This document shows, in pieces, positions 19,489-27,899 of a stretch of 50,097 nucleotides of DNA (position 1 is its first letter; every line of letters starts with the position of its first letter). The stretch spans positions 1-50,097 of the forward strand of contig NZ_MBES01000080.1 of assembly GCF_001954195.1 (NCBI RefSeq), given 5' to 3'. The DNA is from Mycobacterium sp. IS-1264 (GTDB lineage: Bacteria > Actinomycetota > Actinomycetes > Mycobacteriales > Mycobacteriaceae). The notes under the pieces were generated by a model. The model worked only from the letters and a program-made list of their open reading frames with translations. It did not search any database and was not told the origin of the DNA. The position numbers were made by a program, and so were the translations under genes.

Positions 19489-20891
19489 TGAACACGTTTC
19501 ACTCCTCGTGGTTCTACTGGTCGATCGGTATCGCGGTCGGGTTTCCGGTCGGGCTGATCATCCTGACCGAGCTGCAGCAAACGCTCGCCCGCCGGCATAG
19601 CCACCTGGCCAGGCAGGTAAGCCTGCTGCGCAACTACCTGCTGCCGCTGGGCGCACTGCTGCTGTTGCTCGTTAAGGCCTCGGAGATCCCGGCCCGAGAT
19701 GTCCCCGTGCGGATGCTCACCACGCTGTTCGGCTTCCTGGTGCTGGTGCTGCTGCTGTCCGGGTTCAACGCCACCGTGTTTGCGAACGCGCCCGAAGAGA
19801 GCTGGCGCAAACGGCTGCCCGCGATCTTCCTCGACGTCGCACGCTTCGCCCTGATCGGTGTGGGCCTGGTTCTGATCCTGTCCTACATCTGGGGCGTCCG
19901 CGTCGGCGGCTTGTTCACCGCGCTCGGCGTGACGTCGGTCGTCATCGGCCTGATGCTGCAGAACTCCGTCGGCCAGATCGTCTCGGGCTTGTTCATGCTG
20001 TTCGAGCAGCCCTTCCGGATCAACGACTGGCTGGACACCGGGACGGTGCGGGGGCGTGTCATCGAAGTGAACTGGCGGGCCGTGCACATCGACACCGGCA
20101 GCGGGATGCGGATCACGCCGAACTCGGTACTCGCCACGACGGCGTTCACCAACCTCAGCCGCCCGCCGGGCTCGCACAAATTGGCGATCACGACCACATT
20201 TTCGGTGGCCGACCCGCCCGACCGCGTTTGCGCGATGCTGTCGCGGGTCGCCCTCGGGCTACCGCAGCTCATGAGCGACGGCGTGCCGCGCTCGGTGCCG
20301 ATCGGCGGCGGCGAATACCGAACCACCATCCGGTTGGGCTCACCGGCCGACGATGGCGCCGCGCGCACGACGTTTCTGCGCTGGATCTGGTATGCCGCAC
20401 GGCGGGAAGAGCTGCACCTGGACAACTGCGACGACGACTACTCGACCATCGAGCGTGTCGAGAAAGCGGTGCGCACCGTGGTGGCACCGGCATTGCGGCT
20501 CAACACCGACGAGCAGCGATCGCTGTATTCCTCCGCCAGGCTCGTCCGATACGGCGCCGACGAAACCGTGGAGTACGTCGGCCAGGTACCCGACGGGATG
20601 ACGTTCGTGGTCGCGGGGCGCGTTCAGCTCATCGCGACAGCCGACGACGGGTCGGTGGTGCCGATCAGCACGCTGGTCGAGGGCTCGTTCCTCGGGTTGA
20701 CGGCGCTGACTCGGCAACCGAACACCGCGAGCGCGTATGCGCTCGACGAAGTGACCGCATTGGAGATCGATCGGGAACACCTCGAGCATCTCGTCATGCG
20801 TGAACCGTTGCTGCTACAGAACTTTGGCCACATCCTCGAAGAACGTCAAAGCAAGGTGCGGCAGGCCCGGCGCGGTGAGCGCGTCGCCTGA
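19485..20891 (+). CDS. MscS-family mechanosensitive channel with C-terminal cNMP-binding-like domain (Rv2434c-like)
   Basis: 468-residue inner-membrane protein. Four to five membrane helices (for example LLPLGALLLLLVKASEI and TLFGFLVLVLLLSGF) lead to the MscS pore/beta region (LGVTSVVIGLMLQNSVGQIVSG; FEQPFRINDWL; GRVIEVNWRAVHI), then a cyclic-nucleotide-binding-like domain (about 350-460). In that domain the usual FGE and PRxA(T/S) contacts read SFLGLTAL and QPNTASA, so the Glu and Arg that hold the cyclic phosphate are missing. The start overlaps the upstream cyclase-like gene (ATGA; ATG codons at 19485 and 19488), so the two are translationally coupled. The pair suggests a sensor-channel unit; the ligand is unknown. 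Confidence 0.9.
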   Translation: MMNTFHSSWFYWSIGIAVGFPVGLIILTELQQTLARRHSHLARQVSLLRNYLLPLGALLLLLVKASEIPARDVPVRMLTTLFGFLVLVLLLSGFNATVFANAPEESWRKRLPAIFLDVARFALIGVGLVLILSYIWGVRVGGLFTALGVTSVVIGLMLQNSVGQIVSGLFMLFEQPFRINDWLDTGTVRGRVIEVNWRAVHIDTGSGMRITPNSVLATTAFTNLSRPPGSHKLAITTTFSVADPPDRVCAMLSRVALGLPQLMSDGVPRSVPIGGGEYRTTIRLGSPADDGAARTTFLRWIWYAARREELHLDNCDDDYSTIERVEKAVRTVVAPALRLNTDEQRSLYSSARLVRYGADETVEYVGQVPDGMTFVVAGRVQLIATADDGSVVPISTLVEGSFLGLTALTRQPNTASAYALDEVTALEIDREHLEHLVMREPLLLQNFGHILEERQSKVRQARRGERVA

Positions 20892-20947
20892 GCCGCCGCC
20901 ATCGGGCGCCCACGTGGGGCAGCCAAACTTGGCCAGGTAACGACCGA

Positions 20948-20953
20948 TACCCT
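20948..20953 (+). promoter_or_regulatory. -10 element of proA (leaderless)
   Basis: TACCCT followed by six bases and the ATG at 20960. No ribosome binding site is visible and no good -35 at the expected spacing. Confidence 0.5.
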
Positions 20954-20959
20954 TGTTAA

Positions 20960-22207
20960 ATGAGTCTGCAAGCACCCTCGCTTCCCGACTTGCGCCGAGA
21001 AGTCCATGATGCCGCCCGCCGCGCCCGGGTCGCTTCGCGCGTCCTGGCGTTGTTGCCGACGGTGGCCAAGGACCAGGCGCTGCAGTCCGCCGCCGACGCG
21101 ATAACCTCCCACGTCGATCTGATCCTCGCCGCCAACGCCGAGGATATCGAGGCCGCCCGGGCCGCGGGCACACCGACCGCGATGCTCGACCGGCTGGCAC
21201 TGGACCCCAAGCGCGTCGACGGGATTGCCGCCGGCCTGCGCCAGGTCGCGGGGCTGCCGGACCCGGTGGGCGAGGTGCTGCGCGGCTACACCCTGCCCAA
21301 TGGGCTCCAGCTGCGCCAGCAGCGGGTTCCGCTCGGCGTCGTCGGCATGATCTACGAGGGCCGGCCTAACGTCACCGTCGACGCTTTCGGTTTGGGGCTC
21401 AAGTCCGGCAACGCCGTGTTGCTGCGCGGAAGCTCGTCCGCGGCCAGGTCGAACCAGGTCCTTGTCGAGGTGCTGCGGGCTTCGCTGGTCAGCGAGGACC
21501 TGCCCGCCGACTCGGTTCAGCTGCTTTCGGCCACGGACCGGTCCACCGTGACGCACCTGATTCAGGCCCGCGGCCTGGTCGACGTGGTGATTCCGCGCGG
21601 GGGAGCCGGCCTGATCGACGCCGTGGTCCGCGACGCACAGGTGCCCACCATCGAGACCGGTGTCGGCAACTGTCACGTCTACGTGCATGAAGGCGCCGAC
21701 CTGGAGGTGGCGGAACGGATCTTGCTGAACTCCAAGACCCGGCGGCCCAGTGTCTGCAATGCCGCCGAGACGCTGCTGGTGGACGCCGCGATCGCCGCGG
21801 AGGCCGTGCCGAGGCTGGTCGCCGTGCTGCAAGACGCCGGGGTCACGGTGCACCTCGACCCCGACGAGGAGAACCTGCGGCGCGAATACCTCTCGATGGA
21901 CATCGCCGTTGCAGTGGTCGACGGCGTCGACGCCGCGATCGCTCACATCAACGAATACGGAACCGGACACACCGAGGCCATCGTGACCAGCAATATGGCT
22001 GCCGCACAACGGTTTACGGATGGCGTCGATTCGGCGGCGGTGATGGTCAACGCGTCGACGGCGTTCACCGACGGCGAGCAGTTCGGTTTCGGCGCCGAAA
22101 TCGGCATCTCCACTCAGAAGCTGCATGCCCGCGGGCCGATGGGATTGCCGGAATTGACCTCGACCAAATGGATCGCGTGGGGAGACGGCCACGTCCGTCC
22201 GGCCTGA
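20960..22207 (+). CDS. proA: Gamma-glutamyl phosphate reductase
   Basis: NADPH-dependent reduction of gamma-glutamyl phosphate to glutamate semialdehyde, the second step of proline synthesis. The 415-residue product has the aldehyde-dehydrogenase fold with VPLGVVGMIYEGRPNVT, LRGSSSAARSN, VIPRGGAGLI and the catalytic Cys in RRPSVCNAAETLL (C266), and the C-terminal motif GFGAEIGISTQKLHARGP. The length is normal. The ATG at 20960 appears leaderless. proB is at 4502, so the pathway is split here. A MoxR-type ATPase gene follows after 33 bases. Confidence 0.96.
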   Translation: MSLQAPSLPDLRREVHDAARRARVASRVLALLPTVAKDQALQSAADAITSHVDLILAANAEDIEAARAAGTPTAMLDRLALDPKRVDGIAAGLRQVAGLPDPVGEVLRGYTLPNGLQLRQQRVPLGVVGMIYEGRPNVTVDAFGLGLKSGNAVLLRGSSSAARSNQVLVEVLRASLVSEDLPADSVQLLSATDRSTVTHLIQARGLVDVVIPRGGAGLIDAVVRDAQVPTIETGVGNCHVYVHEGADLEVAERILLNSKTRRPSVCNAAETLLVDAAIAAEAVPRLVAVLQDAGVTVHLDPDEENLRREYLSMDIAVAVVDGVDAAIAHINEYGTGHTEAIVTSNMAAAQRFTDGVDSAAVMVNASTAFTDGEQFGFGAEIGISTQKLHARGPMGLPELTSTKWIAWGDGHVRPA

Positions 22208-22240
22208 CGGCCCGCGAATGCTTTTAGGAGAATTGACATT

Positions 22241-23116
22241 GTGAGTGTGCCCGCCCGGCCCGTGCCGCTGTTCGCGGACATCAACGACGTATCGCGACGG
22301 CTGGCCGAAACCGGTTATCTGCCGGACACGGCCACCGCCACGGCCGTGTTCCTGGCCGATCGACTCGGCAAGCCGCTTCTGGTGGAAGGCCCAGCCGGAG
22401 TGGGAAAGACCGAGCTGGCCCGCGCCGTCGCCCAGGCCACCGGGTCAGGCTTGGTTCGGCTGCAGTGCTACGAGGGCGTCGACGAGGCGCGGGCGCTGTA
22501 CGAGTGGAACCACGCCAAGCAGATTCTGCGGATTCAGGCCGGCTCCGGAGACTGGGATGCGACCAAGAGCGACGTGTTCAGCGAGGAGTTCCTGCTGTCC
22601 CGGCCGCTGCTAACCGCCATTCGGCGCACCGAGCCGACCGTGTTGCTGATCGACGAGACCGACAAGGCCGACATCGAGATCGAGGGCCTGCTGTTGGAGG
22701 TGCTATCCGACTTCGCGGTGACCGTGCCGGAACTGGGCACACTGACGGCCGAGCGGGCGCCGTTCGTGTTGCTCACCTCCAACGCCACGCGTGAACTGTC
22801 GGAAGCGCTCAAGCGCCGCTGCCTGTTCTTGCACATCGACTTTCCCAGCCCCGACCTGGAACGGCGCATCTTGTTGTCCCGAGTCCCCGAGTTGCCCGCG
22901 CACCTCGCCGAGGAATTGGTGCGCATCATCGGTGTGCTGCGCGGGATGCAGCTCAAGAAAGTGCCGTCCATCGCCGAAACCATCGACTGGGGCCGCACGC
23001 TGCTCGCGCTGGGCCTGGACACCATCGACGACGCGGTAGTCGCCCAAACGCTCGGCGTGGTCCTCAAGCACCAATCCGACCAACAACGCGCCAGTGGCGA
23101 GTTGCGGCTGAACTAG
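22241..23116 (+). CDS. MoxR-family AAA+ ATPase (Rv2426c-like)
   Basis: 291-residue ATPase with Walker A GPAGVGKTE (50-58), Walker B VLLIDETDKAD (about 134-144) and sensor sequence LLTSNATRELSEALKRRC. MoxR proteins act as chaperones, often for metal-centre insertion in a partner that has a von Willebrand A domain. The partner is the next gene, nine bases downstream. The GTG at 22241 is preceded by AGGAG. The client protein is unknown. There is no carbon-monoxide dehydrogenase gene nearby, although the pair resembles CoxD/CoxE-type proteins. Confidence 0.92.
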   Translation: MSVPARPVPLFADINDVSRRLAETGYLPDTATATAVFLADRLGKPLLVEGPAGVGKTELARAVAQATGSGLVRLQCYEGVDEARALYEWNHAKQILRIQAGSGDWDATKSDVFSEEFLLSRPLLTAIRRTEPTVLLIDETDKADIEIEGLLLEVLSDFAVTVPELGTLTAERAPFVLLTSNATRELSEALKRRCLFLHIDFPSPDLERRILLSRVPELPAHLAEELVRIIGVLRGMQLKKVPSIAETIDWGRTLLALGLDTIDDAVVAQTLGVVLKHQSDQQRASGELRLN

Positions 23117-23125
23117 GAAACACCG

Positions 23126-24574
23126 ATGGCCGTCCGCCGCATCCGCCCTACCAGACCGCTCGCCCCGCACGGGCTACCCGGCCATCTGGTCGGCTTCGTG
23201 GAAGCGCTTCGCGGACAGGGAATTTCGGTGGGCCCGTCGGAGACGGTGGACGCGGGCCGGGTGATGGCCACCCTTGGGCTGGGTGATCGCGAGGTGCTGC
23301 GCGAAGGTATCGCCTGCGCGGTGTTGCGCCGCCCCGATCACCGCGAAACCTATGACGCCATGTTCGACCTGTGGTTTCCCCCGGCGTTGGGGGCGCGCGC
23401 GGTGGTCACCGAGGACGAGGCCGGCGACGCAACGGCCGACGACTCCCTGCCGCCCGACGATGTTGAGGCGATGCGCCAGATGCTGCTGGACCTGCTCACC
23501 GAGAATCCCGAGCTCGGCGACATGGACGAGCGCCTGGTCGCGATGATCGCGCGGATCGTCGAGGCCTACGGCAAATACAGTTCCAGCCGCGGCCCGTCGT
23601 TCTCGTCGTACCAGGCGCTCAAGGCGATGGCGCTGGACGAGCTGGAAGGCAAGCTGCTGGCCGGACTTCTCGCCCCCTACGGCGACGAGCCCACGCCCAC
23701 CCAGGAGCAGATCGCCAAAGCGCTTGCCGCGCAGCGGATCACCCAGCTGCGCAAGCTGGTCGACGCCGAGACCAAGCGGCGCACCGCCGAGCAACTCGGC
23801 CGCGACCACGTCCAGATGTACGGCATTCCACAGCTTTCCGAGAACGTCGAGTTCCTGCGCGCCTCCGGCGATCAGCTACGCCAGATGCAGCGGGTGGTGG
23901 CTCCGCTCGCCCGCACCCTCGCGACCCGGCTCGCGGCCCGTCGGCGCCGCGCCCGCGCCGGGTCGATCGATCTGCGTAAAACGCTGCGCAAGTCGATGTC
24001 CACCGGCGGTGTGCCGATCGACGTGGTGTTGGCCAAACCGCGACCGGCCCGCCCGGAATTGGTCGTGCTGTGCGACGTGTCGGGTTCGGTCGCCGGGTTC
24101 AGCCACTTCACCCTGTTGCTGGTACACGCGTTGCGCCAACAGTTTTCGCGCGTCCGGGTATTTGCCTTCATCGACACCACCGACGAGGTGACCCACATGT
24201 TCGGGCCGGAAGCCGACCTGGCTGTCGCGATCCAGCGGATCACCCGGGAGGCGGGCGTATACAGCCGCGACGGTCATTCCGACTACGGCAACGCTTTCGT
24301 TTCTTTCCTGCAGGCGCATCCGAATGTGCTCTCGCCGCGCAGTTCCCTGCTGGTGCTCGGGGACGGCCGCACCAACTACCGTGACCCGGCCATCGACGTG
24401 CTGACCGACATGGTGACCGCCAGCCGGCACGCGCACTGGCTCAACCCCGAGCCCAAACACCTGTGGGGTAGCGGCGACTCGGCGGTGCCGCGCTACCAAG
24501 AGGTGATCACGATGCACGAGTGCCGGTCCGCCAAGCAGCTGGCCGCGGTGATCGACCAGCTGCTTCCCGTCTGA
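23126..24574 (+). CDS. VWA-domain CoxE-like protein (Rv2425c-like)
   Basis: 482-residue soluble protein. The N-terminal two thirds are helical and charged (LRKLVDAETKRRTAEQLGRD and nearby). The C-terminal third is a von Willebrand A domain with an intact MIDAS motif, D317-x-S319-x-S321 in LCDVSGSVAGF, and GHSDYGNAF later. It follows the MoxR ATPase gene by nine bases, the standard MoxR-VWA pairing. Function is probably remodelling or metal loading of an unidentified client. The start ATG at 23126 lies near a weak purine stretch (GGAAACACCG). Confidence 0.88.
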   Translation: MAVRRIRPTRPLAPHGLPGHLVGFVEALRGQGISVGPSETVDAGRVMATLGLGDREVLREGIACAVLRRPDHRETYDAMFDLWFPPALGARAVVTEDEAGDATADDSLPPDDVEAMRQMLLDLLTENPELGDMDERLVAMIARIVEAYGKYSSSRGPSFSSYQALKAMALDELEGKLLAGLLAPYGDEPTPTQEQIAKALAAQRITQLRKLVDAETKRRTAEQLGRDHVQMYGIPQLSENVEFLRASGDQLRQMQRVVAPLARTLATRLAARRRRARAGSIDLRKTLRKSMSTGGVPIDVVLAKPRPARPELVVLCDVSGSVAGFSHFTLLLVHALRQQFSRVRVFAFIDTTDEVTHMFGPEADLAVAIQRITREAGVYSRDGHSDYGNAFVSFLQAHPNVLSPRSSLLVLGDGRTNYRDPAIDVLTDMVTASRHAHWLNPEPKHLWGSGDSAVPRYQEVITMHECRSAKQLAAVIDQLLPV

Positions 24575-24630
24575 CTTGCTGGGGGAGCGTGGCCGCGAGC
24601 TGCGGAATCGGCCCTGGTCGCGCGCTCAAG

Positions 24631-24636
24631 TAAGCT
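24631..24636 (+). promoter_or_regulatory. -10 element of nadD (leaderless)
   Basis: TAAGCT, an eight-base gap, then the GTG at 24645. This supports the GTG as start and a leaderless mRNA for the nadD-rsfS-gpgP-octT-degV run. Confidence 0.5.
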
Positions 24637-24644
24637 GGCAAACC

Positions 24645-25277
24645 GTGCAAAAGCAGCTGCGCAGGCTCGGCGTGATGGGCGGGACGTTCGATCCCATCCA
24701 TTACGGTCACCTGGTTGCTGCCAGCGAGGTCGCCGACCTGTTCGATCTCGACGAAGTGGTGTTCGTGCCCAGCGGGCAGCCGTGGCAGAAGGACCGGCAG
24801 GTGTCGGCCGCCGAGGACCGCTACCTGATGACGGTGATCGCCACCGCCTCCAATCCCCGATTCTCCGTGAGCCGGGTCGACATCGACCGCGCCGGGCCCA
24901 CCTACACCCGCGACACGTTGCGCGATCTGCACGCCCTGAACCCGGATTCCGAGCTGTACTTCATCACCGGCGCCGACGCGCTGGCCTCCATTCTGTCGTG
25001 GCAGGGCTGGGACGAGCTCTTCGAGCTGGCGCGCTTCGTCGGGGTCAGCCGGCCCGGGTACGAGCTGCGCCGTGATCACATCACCGGTGTCGTGGGCGAA
25101 CTGGCCGAGGACGCACTGACCCTGGTCGAGATTCCGGCACTGGCGATTTCGTCGACGGACTGTCGTCAGCGCGCCGAACAGCACCGCCCGCTGTGGTATC
25201 TGATGCCCGACGGTGTCGTGCAGTACGTCTCGAAGCGCGGGCTTTACAGCAAGCCGGGCGCCGAGGGGTCGGCATGA
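24645..25277 (+). CDS. nadD: Nicotinate-nucleotide adenylyltransferase
   Basis: Transfers AMP from ATP to nicotinate mononucleotide, the step before NadE in NAD synthesis. The 210-residue product has the nucleotidyltransferase motif GGTFDPIHYGHL (H19, H22) and ISSTDCR near the C-terminus, and the Asp-rich FITGADAL. The GTG at 24645 is chosen because the sequence upstream is not homologous and a -10 element sits eight bases before it. An ATG at 24675 falls inside the motif and is too late. The stop overlaps rsfS (ATGA). nadE lies 10 kb upstream. Confidence 0.94.
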   Translation: MQKQLRRLGVMGGTFDPIHYGHLVAASEVADLFDLDEVVFVPSGQPWQKDRQVSAAEDRYLMTVIATASNPRFSVSRVDIDRAGPTYTRDTLRDLHALNPDSELYFITGADALASILSWQGWDELFELARFVGVSRPGYELRRDHITGVVGELAEDALTLVEIPALAISSTDCRQRAEQHRPLWYLMPDGVVQYVSKRGLYSKPGAEGSA

Positions 25278-25660
25278 GCGCGACCCCGGAAGCCATCGAC
25301 ATGGCGACGGTGGCGGCCGGCGCGGCCGCGGCCAAGCTTGCCGAGGATGTCGTGGTCATCGACGTCTCCGGCCAATTGGTGATCACGGATTGCTTCGTCA
25401 TCGCCTCGGCGTCCAACGAGCGGCAGGTCAACGCGATCGTCGACGAGGTCGAGGAGAAAATGCGCAAGGCGGGCTACCGTCCAGCGCGCCGCGAGGGTGC
25501 CCGCGAAGGCCGTTGGACGCTGCTGGATTACCGCGACATCGTCGTGCACATCCAGCATCAGGATGACCGCAACTTCTATGCGCTGGACCGCCTCTGGAGC
25601 GACTGCCCCGTGGTGCCGGTGGATTTGGGTGAGAACGACGACTCGGCGAGCGCGCGATGA
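25274..25660 (+). CDS. rsfS: Ribosomal silencing factor RsfS
   Basis: Binds L14 on the 50S subunit and blocks joining with 30S when nutrients are short. The 128-residue product shows the family core VVIDVSGQLVITDCFVIAS and EGAREGRWTLLDYRDIVVHI. The linkage to nadD is widely conserved in bacteria. Its ATG overlaps the nadD stop, and its own stop overlaps the gpgP start (ATGA), so the three genes are probably translated as one coupled unit. Confidence 0.95.
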   Translation: MSATPEAIDMATVAAGAAAAKLAEDVVVIDVSGQLVITDCFVIASASNERQVNAIVDEVEEKMRKAGYRPARREGAREGRWTLLDYRDIVVHIQHQDDRNFYALDRLWSDCPVVPVDLGENDDSASAR

Positions 25661-26334
25661 GGGTGCGTCGCCTGGTGATGTTGCGGCACGGGCAAACCGA
25701 CTTCAACGCCGGTAGCCGCATGCAGGGGCAACTGGACTCCGCGCTGACGGACCTGGGCCGCGCGCAGGCGGTTGCCGCCGCTGAGGTGCTGGGCAAGCTG
25801 CAGCCGCTGCTGATCGTGTCGTCGGACCTCCATCGCGCCTACGACACGGCGGTCAAGCTGGGGGAACGGACCGGGCAGCAGGTTCGCGTGGATCGGCGGC
25901 TACGGGAGACCCACCTCGGGGACTGGCAGGGCCTGACTCACGCCCAGATCGATGCCGAGGCCCCGGGAGCCCGCCTGGCGTGGCGCGAGGACGCGTCGTG
26001 GGCGCCGCACGGCGGGGAAAGCAGGGTCGACGTCGCGGCGCGCAGTGTGCCATTGATCGCCGAACTGGTAGCCGGAGAACCGGAATGGGGTGGGGCCGGC
26101 GAGCCGGGCCGGCCGGTGGTGCTGGTCGCCCACGGCGGGCTGATCGCCGCGCTGTCGGCCGCGCTGCTGAAGCTTCCCGTCTCGAACTGGCCCGTTTTGG
26201 GCGGCATGGGCAATGCGAGTTGGGTGCAGCTGTCCGGCCATTCCGACGACTCCGGCGTTACCGACCTCGAGGGCATCCGCTGGCGCCTCGACGTGTGGAA
26301 CGCCTCGGCTCAGGTGTCCAACGATGTCCTCTAA
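25657..26334 (+). CDS. gpgP: Glucosyl-3-phosphoglycerate phosphatase (histidine phosphatase family)
   Basis: Dephosphorylates glucosyl-3-phosphoglycerate to glucosylglycerate, an early step towards methylglucose lipopolysaccharide. The 225-residue product has the phosphatase signature LRHGQTD with H11, plus E84 and H159 (VAHGG), the same positions I recall as catalytic in M. tuberculosis Rv2419c. The assignment over generic phosphoglycerate mutase rests on the context with octT and these matches. The next gene overlaps it by 11 bases. Confidence 0.88.
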   Translation: MRVRRLVMLRHGQTDFNAGSRMQGQLDSALTDLGRAQAVAAAEVLGKLQPLLIVSSDLHRAYDTAVKLGERTGQQVRVDRRLRETHLGDWQGLTHAQIDAEAPGARLAWREDASWAPHGGESRVDVAARSVPLIAELVAGEPEWGGAGEPGRPVVLVAHGGLIAALSAALLKLPVSNWPVLGGMGNASWVQLSGHSDDSGVTDLEGIRWRLDVWNASAQVSNDVL

Positions 26335-27061
26335 TACGCGACCGGTGCTGCTGGTCTTCGCGGACTCGCTGGCCTACTACGGTCCCACCGGCGGCTTGCC
26401 CTCCGACGATGCCCGCATCTGGCCCAATATCGTTGCCTCACAACTGGGTTGGGATGTGGAACTGATTGGGCGCATCGGCTGGACATGCCGCGACATCTGG
26501 TGGGCGGCGACCCAGGATCCCCGCGCCTGGGCGGCGCTGCCCAGGGCCGGGGCGGTGATATTCGCCACCGGGGGGATGGATTCACTGCCCTCGGTGCTGC
26601 CTACCGCGCTGCGCGAGCTGATCCGCTATGTGCGGCCGCCGTGGCTGCGGCGCTGGGTCCGCGACGGCTATGGCTGGCTGCAGCCCAGGCTTTCGCCGGT
26701 GGCCAGGTCCGCGTTGCCGCCGCACTTGAGCGCCGAATACCTCGAACAAACCCGCGGCGCAATCGATTTCAACCGGCCCGGAATCCCGATCGTGGCGTCG
26801 CTGCCGTCGGTGCACATCGCGCAGACGTACGGCAAGGCCCACCACGGTCGAGCGGGGACCGCCGCGGCGATCACCGAGTGGGCGCAAAGCCACGACGTTC
26901 CCCTGGTCGATCTCAAAGCCGCTGTGGCCGAGCATATTATGAGCGGACGCGGCAACCCCGACGGAATTCACTGGAATTTCGAGGCCCACCAGGCGGTCGC
27001 GGAGCTGATGCTCAAGGCGCTGGCCGAGGCCGGGATATCGACCGAGAAACCACGCGGGTAG
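26324..27061 (+). CDS. octT: Diglucosylglycerate octanoyltransferase, SGNH-like fold (Rv2418c-like)
   Basis: 245-residue protein with an SGNH/GDSL-type arrangement: Ser15 in FADSLAYYG, and D213 and H216 in NPDGIHWN near the C-terminus. The orthologue at this position in mycobacteria is OctT, which octanoylates diglucosylglycerate in methylglucose lipopolysaccharide synthesis. I assign by sequence features and neighbourhood. The ATG at 26324 lies inside the end of gpgP, indicating tight coupling. There is no signal peptide, so it acts in the cytoplasm. Confidence 0.82.
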   Translation: MSSNTRPVLLVFADSLAYYGPTGGLPSDDARIWPNIVASQLGWDVELIGRIGWTCRDIWWAATQDPRAWAALPRAGAVIFATGGMDSLPSVLPTALRELIRYVRPPWLRRWVRDGYGWLQPRLSPVARSALPPHLSAEYLEQTRGAIDFNRPGIPIVASLPSVHIAQTYGKAHHGRAGTAAAITEWAQSHDVPLVDLKAAVAEHIMSGRGNPDGIHWNFEAHQAVAELMLKALAEAGISTEKPRG

Positions 27062-27065
27062 CGCT

Positions 27066-27899
27066 ATGTCCGTCGTGGTGGTAACCGATGCGTCGTCGCG
27101 GCTGCCGGCCGAGTTGCTCGAAAAGTGGTCGATACGGGTGGTTCCCCTGCACGTCTTGCTCGACGGCGACGACCTGCGCGACGGCGTCGACGAGATCCCC
27201 GACGACATCTACAAGCTGCACGCCACGACCGCGGCGGCGACGCCGGCCGAGCTGGCGAACGTCTACCAGGAGGCGCTTGCCGACAGCGACGGTGACGGCG
27301 TAGTGGCGGTGCACATTTCGTCGGCCCTGTCGGGCACCTACGGCAACGCGGAACGGACCGCGGCCGATCTTGATCCGGCGATACGGGTGATCGATTCGAG
27401 GTCAGCCGCGATGGGCACCGGTTTTGCGGTGCTGGCCGCCGCACGGGCCGCGGCAGCCGGCGGCGACCTGGAGACCGTCGCGGCCGCCGCGACTTCGGCC
27501 GTGGGCCGCGGCCACGCGTTCATCGTGGTACATCGCCTGGACAACCTGCGGCGCAGCGGCCGGATCGGTGGCGCCACCGCGTGGCTTGGCACCGCGTTGT
27601 CGCTCAAACCATTGCTGCGCGTCGACGACGGCAAACTCGTTCTGGCCCAACGGGTGCGCACGGTCAGCAGCGCGACCGCGACGATGATCGATCGGGTCTG
27701 CGGGATCGTCGGCGATGGCCGTGCCGCGTTGGCGGTGCACCACGTCGCCAACCCCGACGGCGCGAGCGAGGTGGCGGCGACACTGGCGCGGCGGCTGCCG
27801 GCGTGCGAGCCGGCGATCGTCACACCGCTCGGACCGGTGCTCGCGCTGCACGTCGGCGCGGGAGCCGTCGCGGTGTGTCTGGAACTGCCGGAGAGCTAG
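27066..27899 (+). CDS. DegV family fatty-acid-binding protein
   Basis: 277-residue DegV protein. The family binds a fatty acid between two domains and in some bacteria delivers it to fatty-acid kinase. Visible: VVVTDASSRLP at the N-terminus, ISSALSGTYGNA (lipid-head-contacting loop) and VVHRLDNLRRSGRIGG. It follows octT after four bases. No fatty-acid kinase gene is present in the window. Its TAG stop shares a CTAG palindrome with the stop of the convergent membrane gene. Confidence 0.92.
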   Translation: MSVVVVTDASSRLPAELLEKWSIRVVPLHVLLDGDDLRDGVDEIPDDIYKLHATTAAATPAELANVYQEALADSDGDGVVAVHISSALSGTYGNAERTAADLDPAIRVIDSRSAAMGTGFAVLAAARAAAAGGDLETVAAAATSAVGRGHAFIVVHRLDNLRRSGRIGGATAWLGTALSLKPLLRVDDGKLVLAQRVRTVSSATATMIDRVCGIVGDGRAALAVHHVANPDGASEVAATLARRLPACEPAIVTPLGPVLALHVGAGAVAVCLELPES

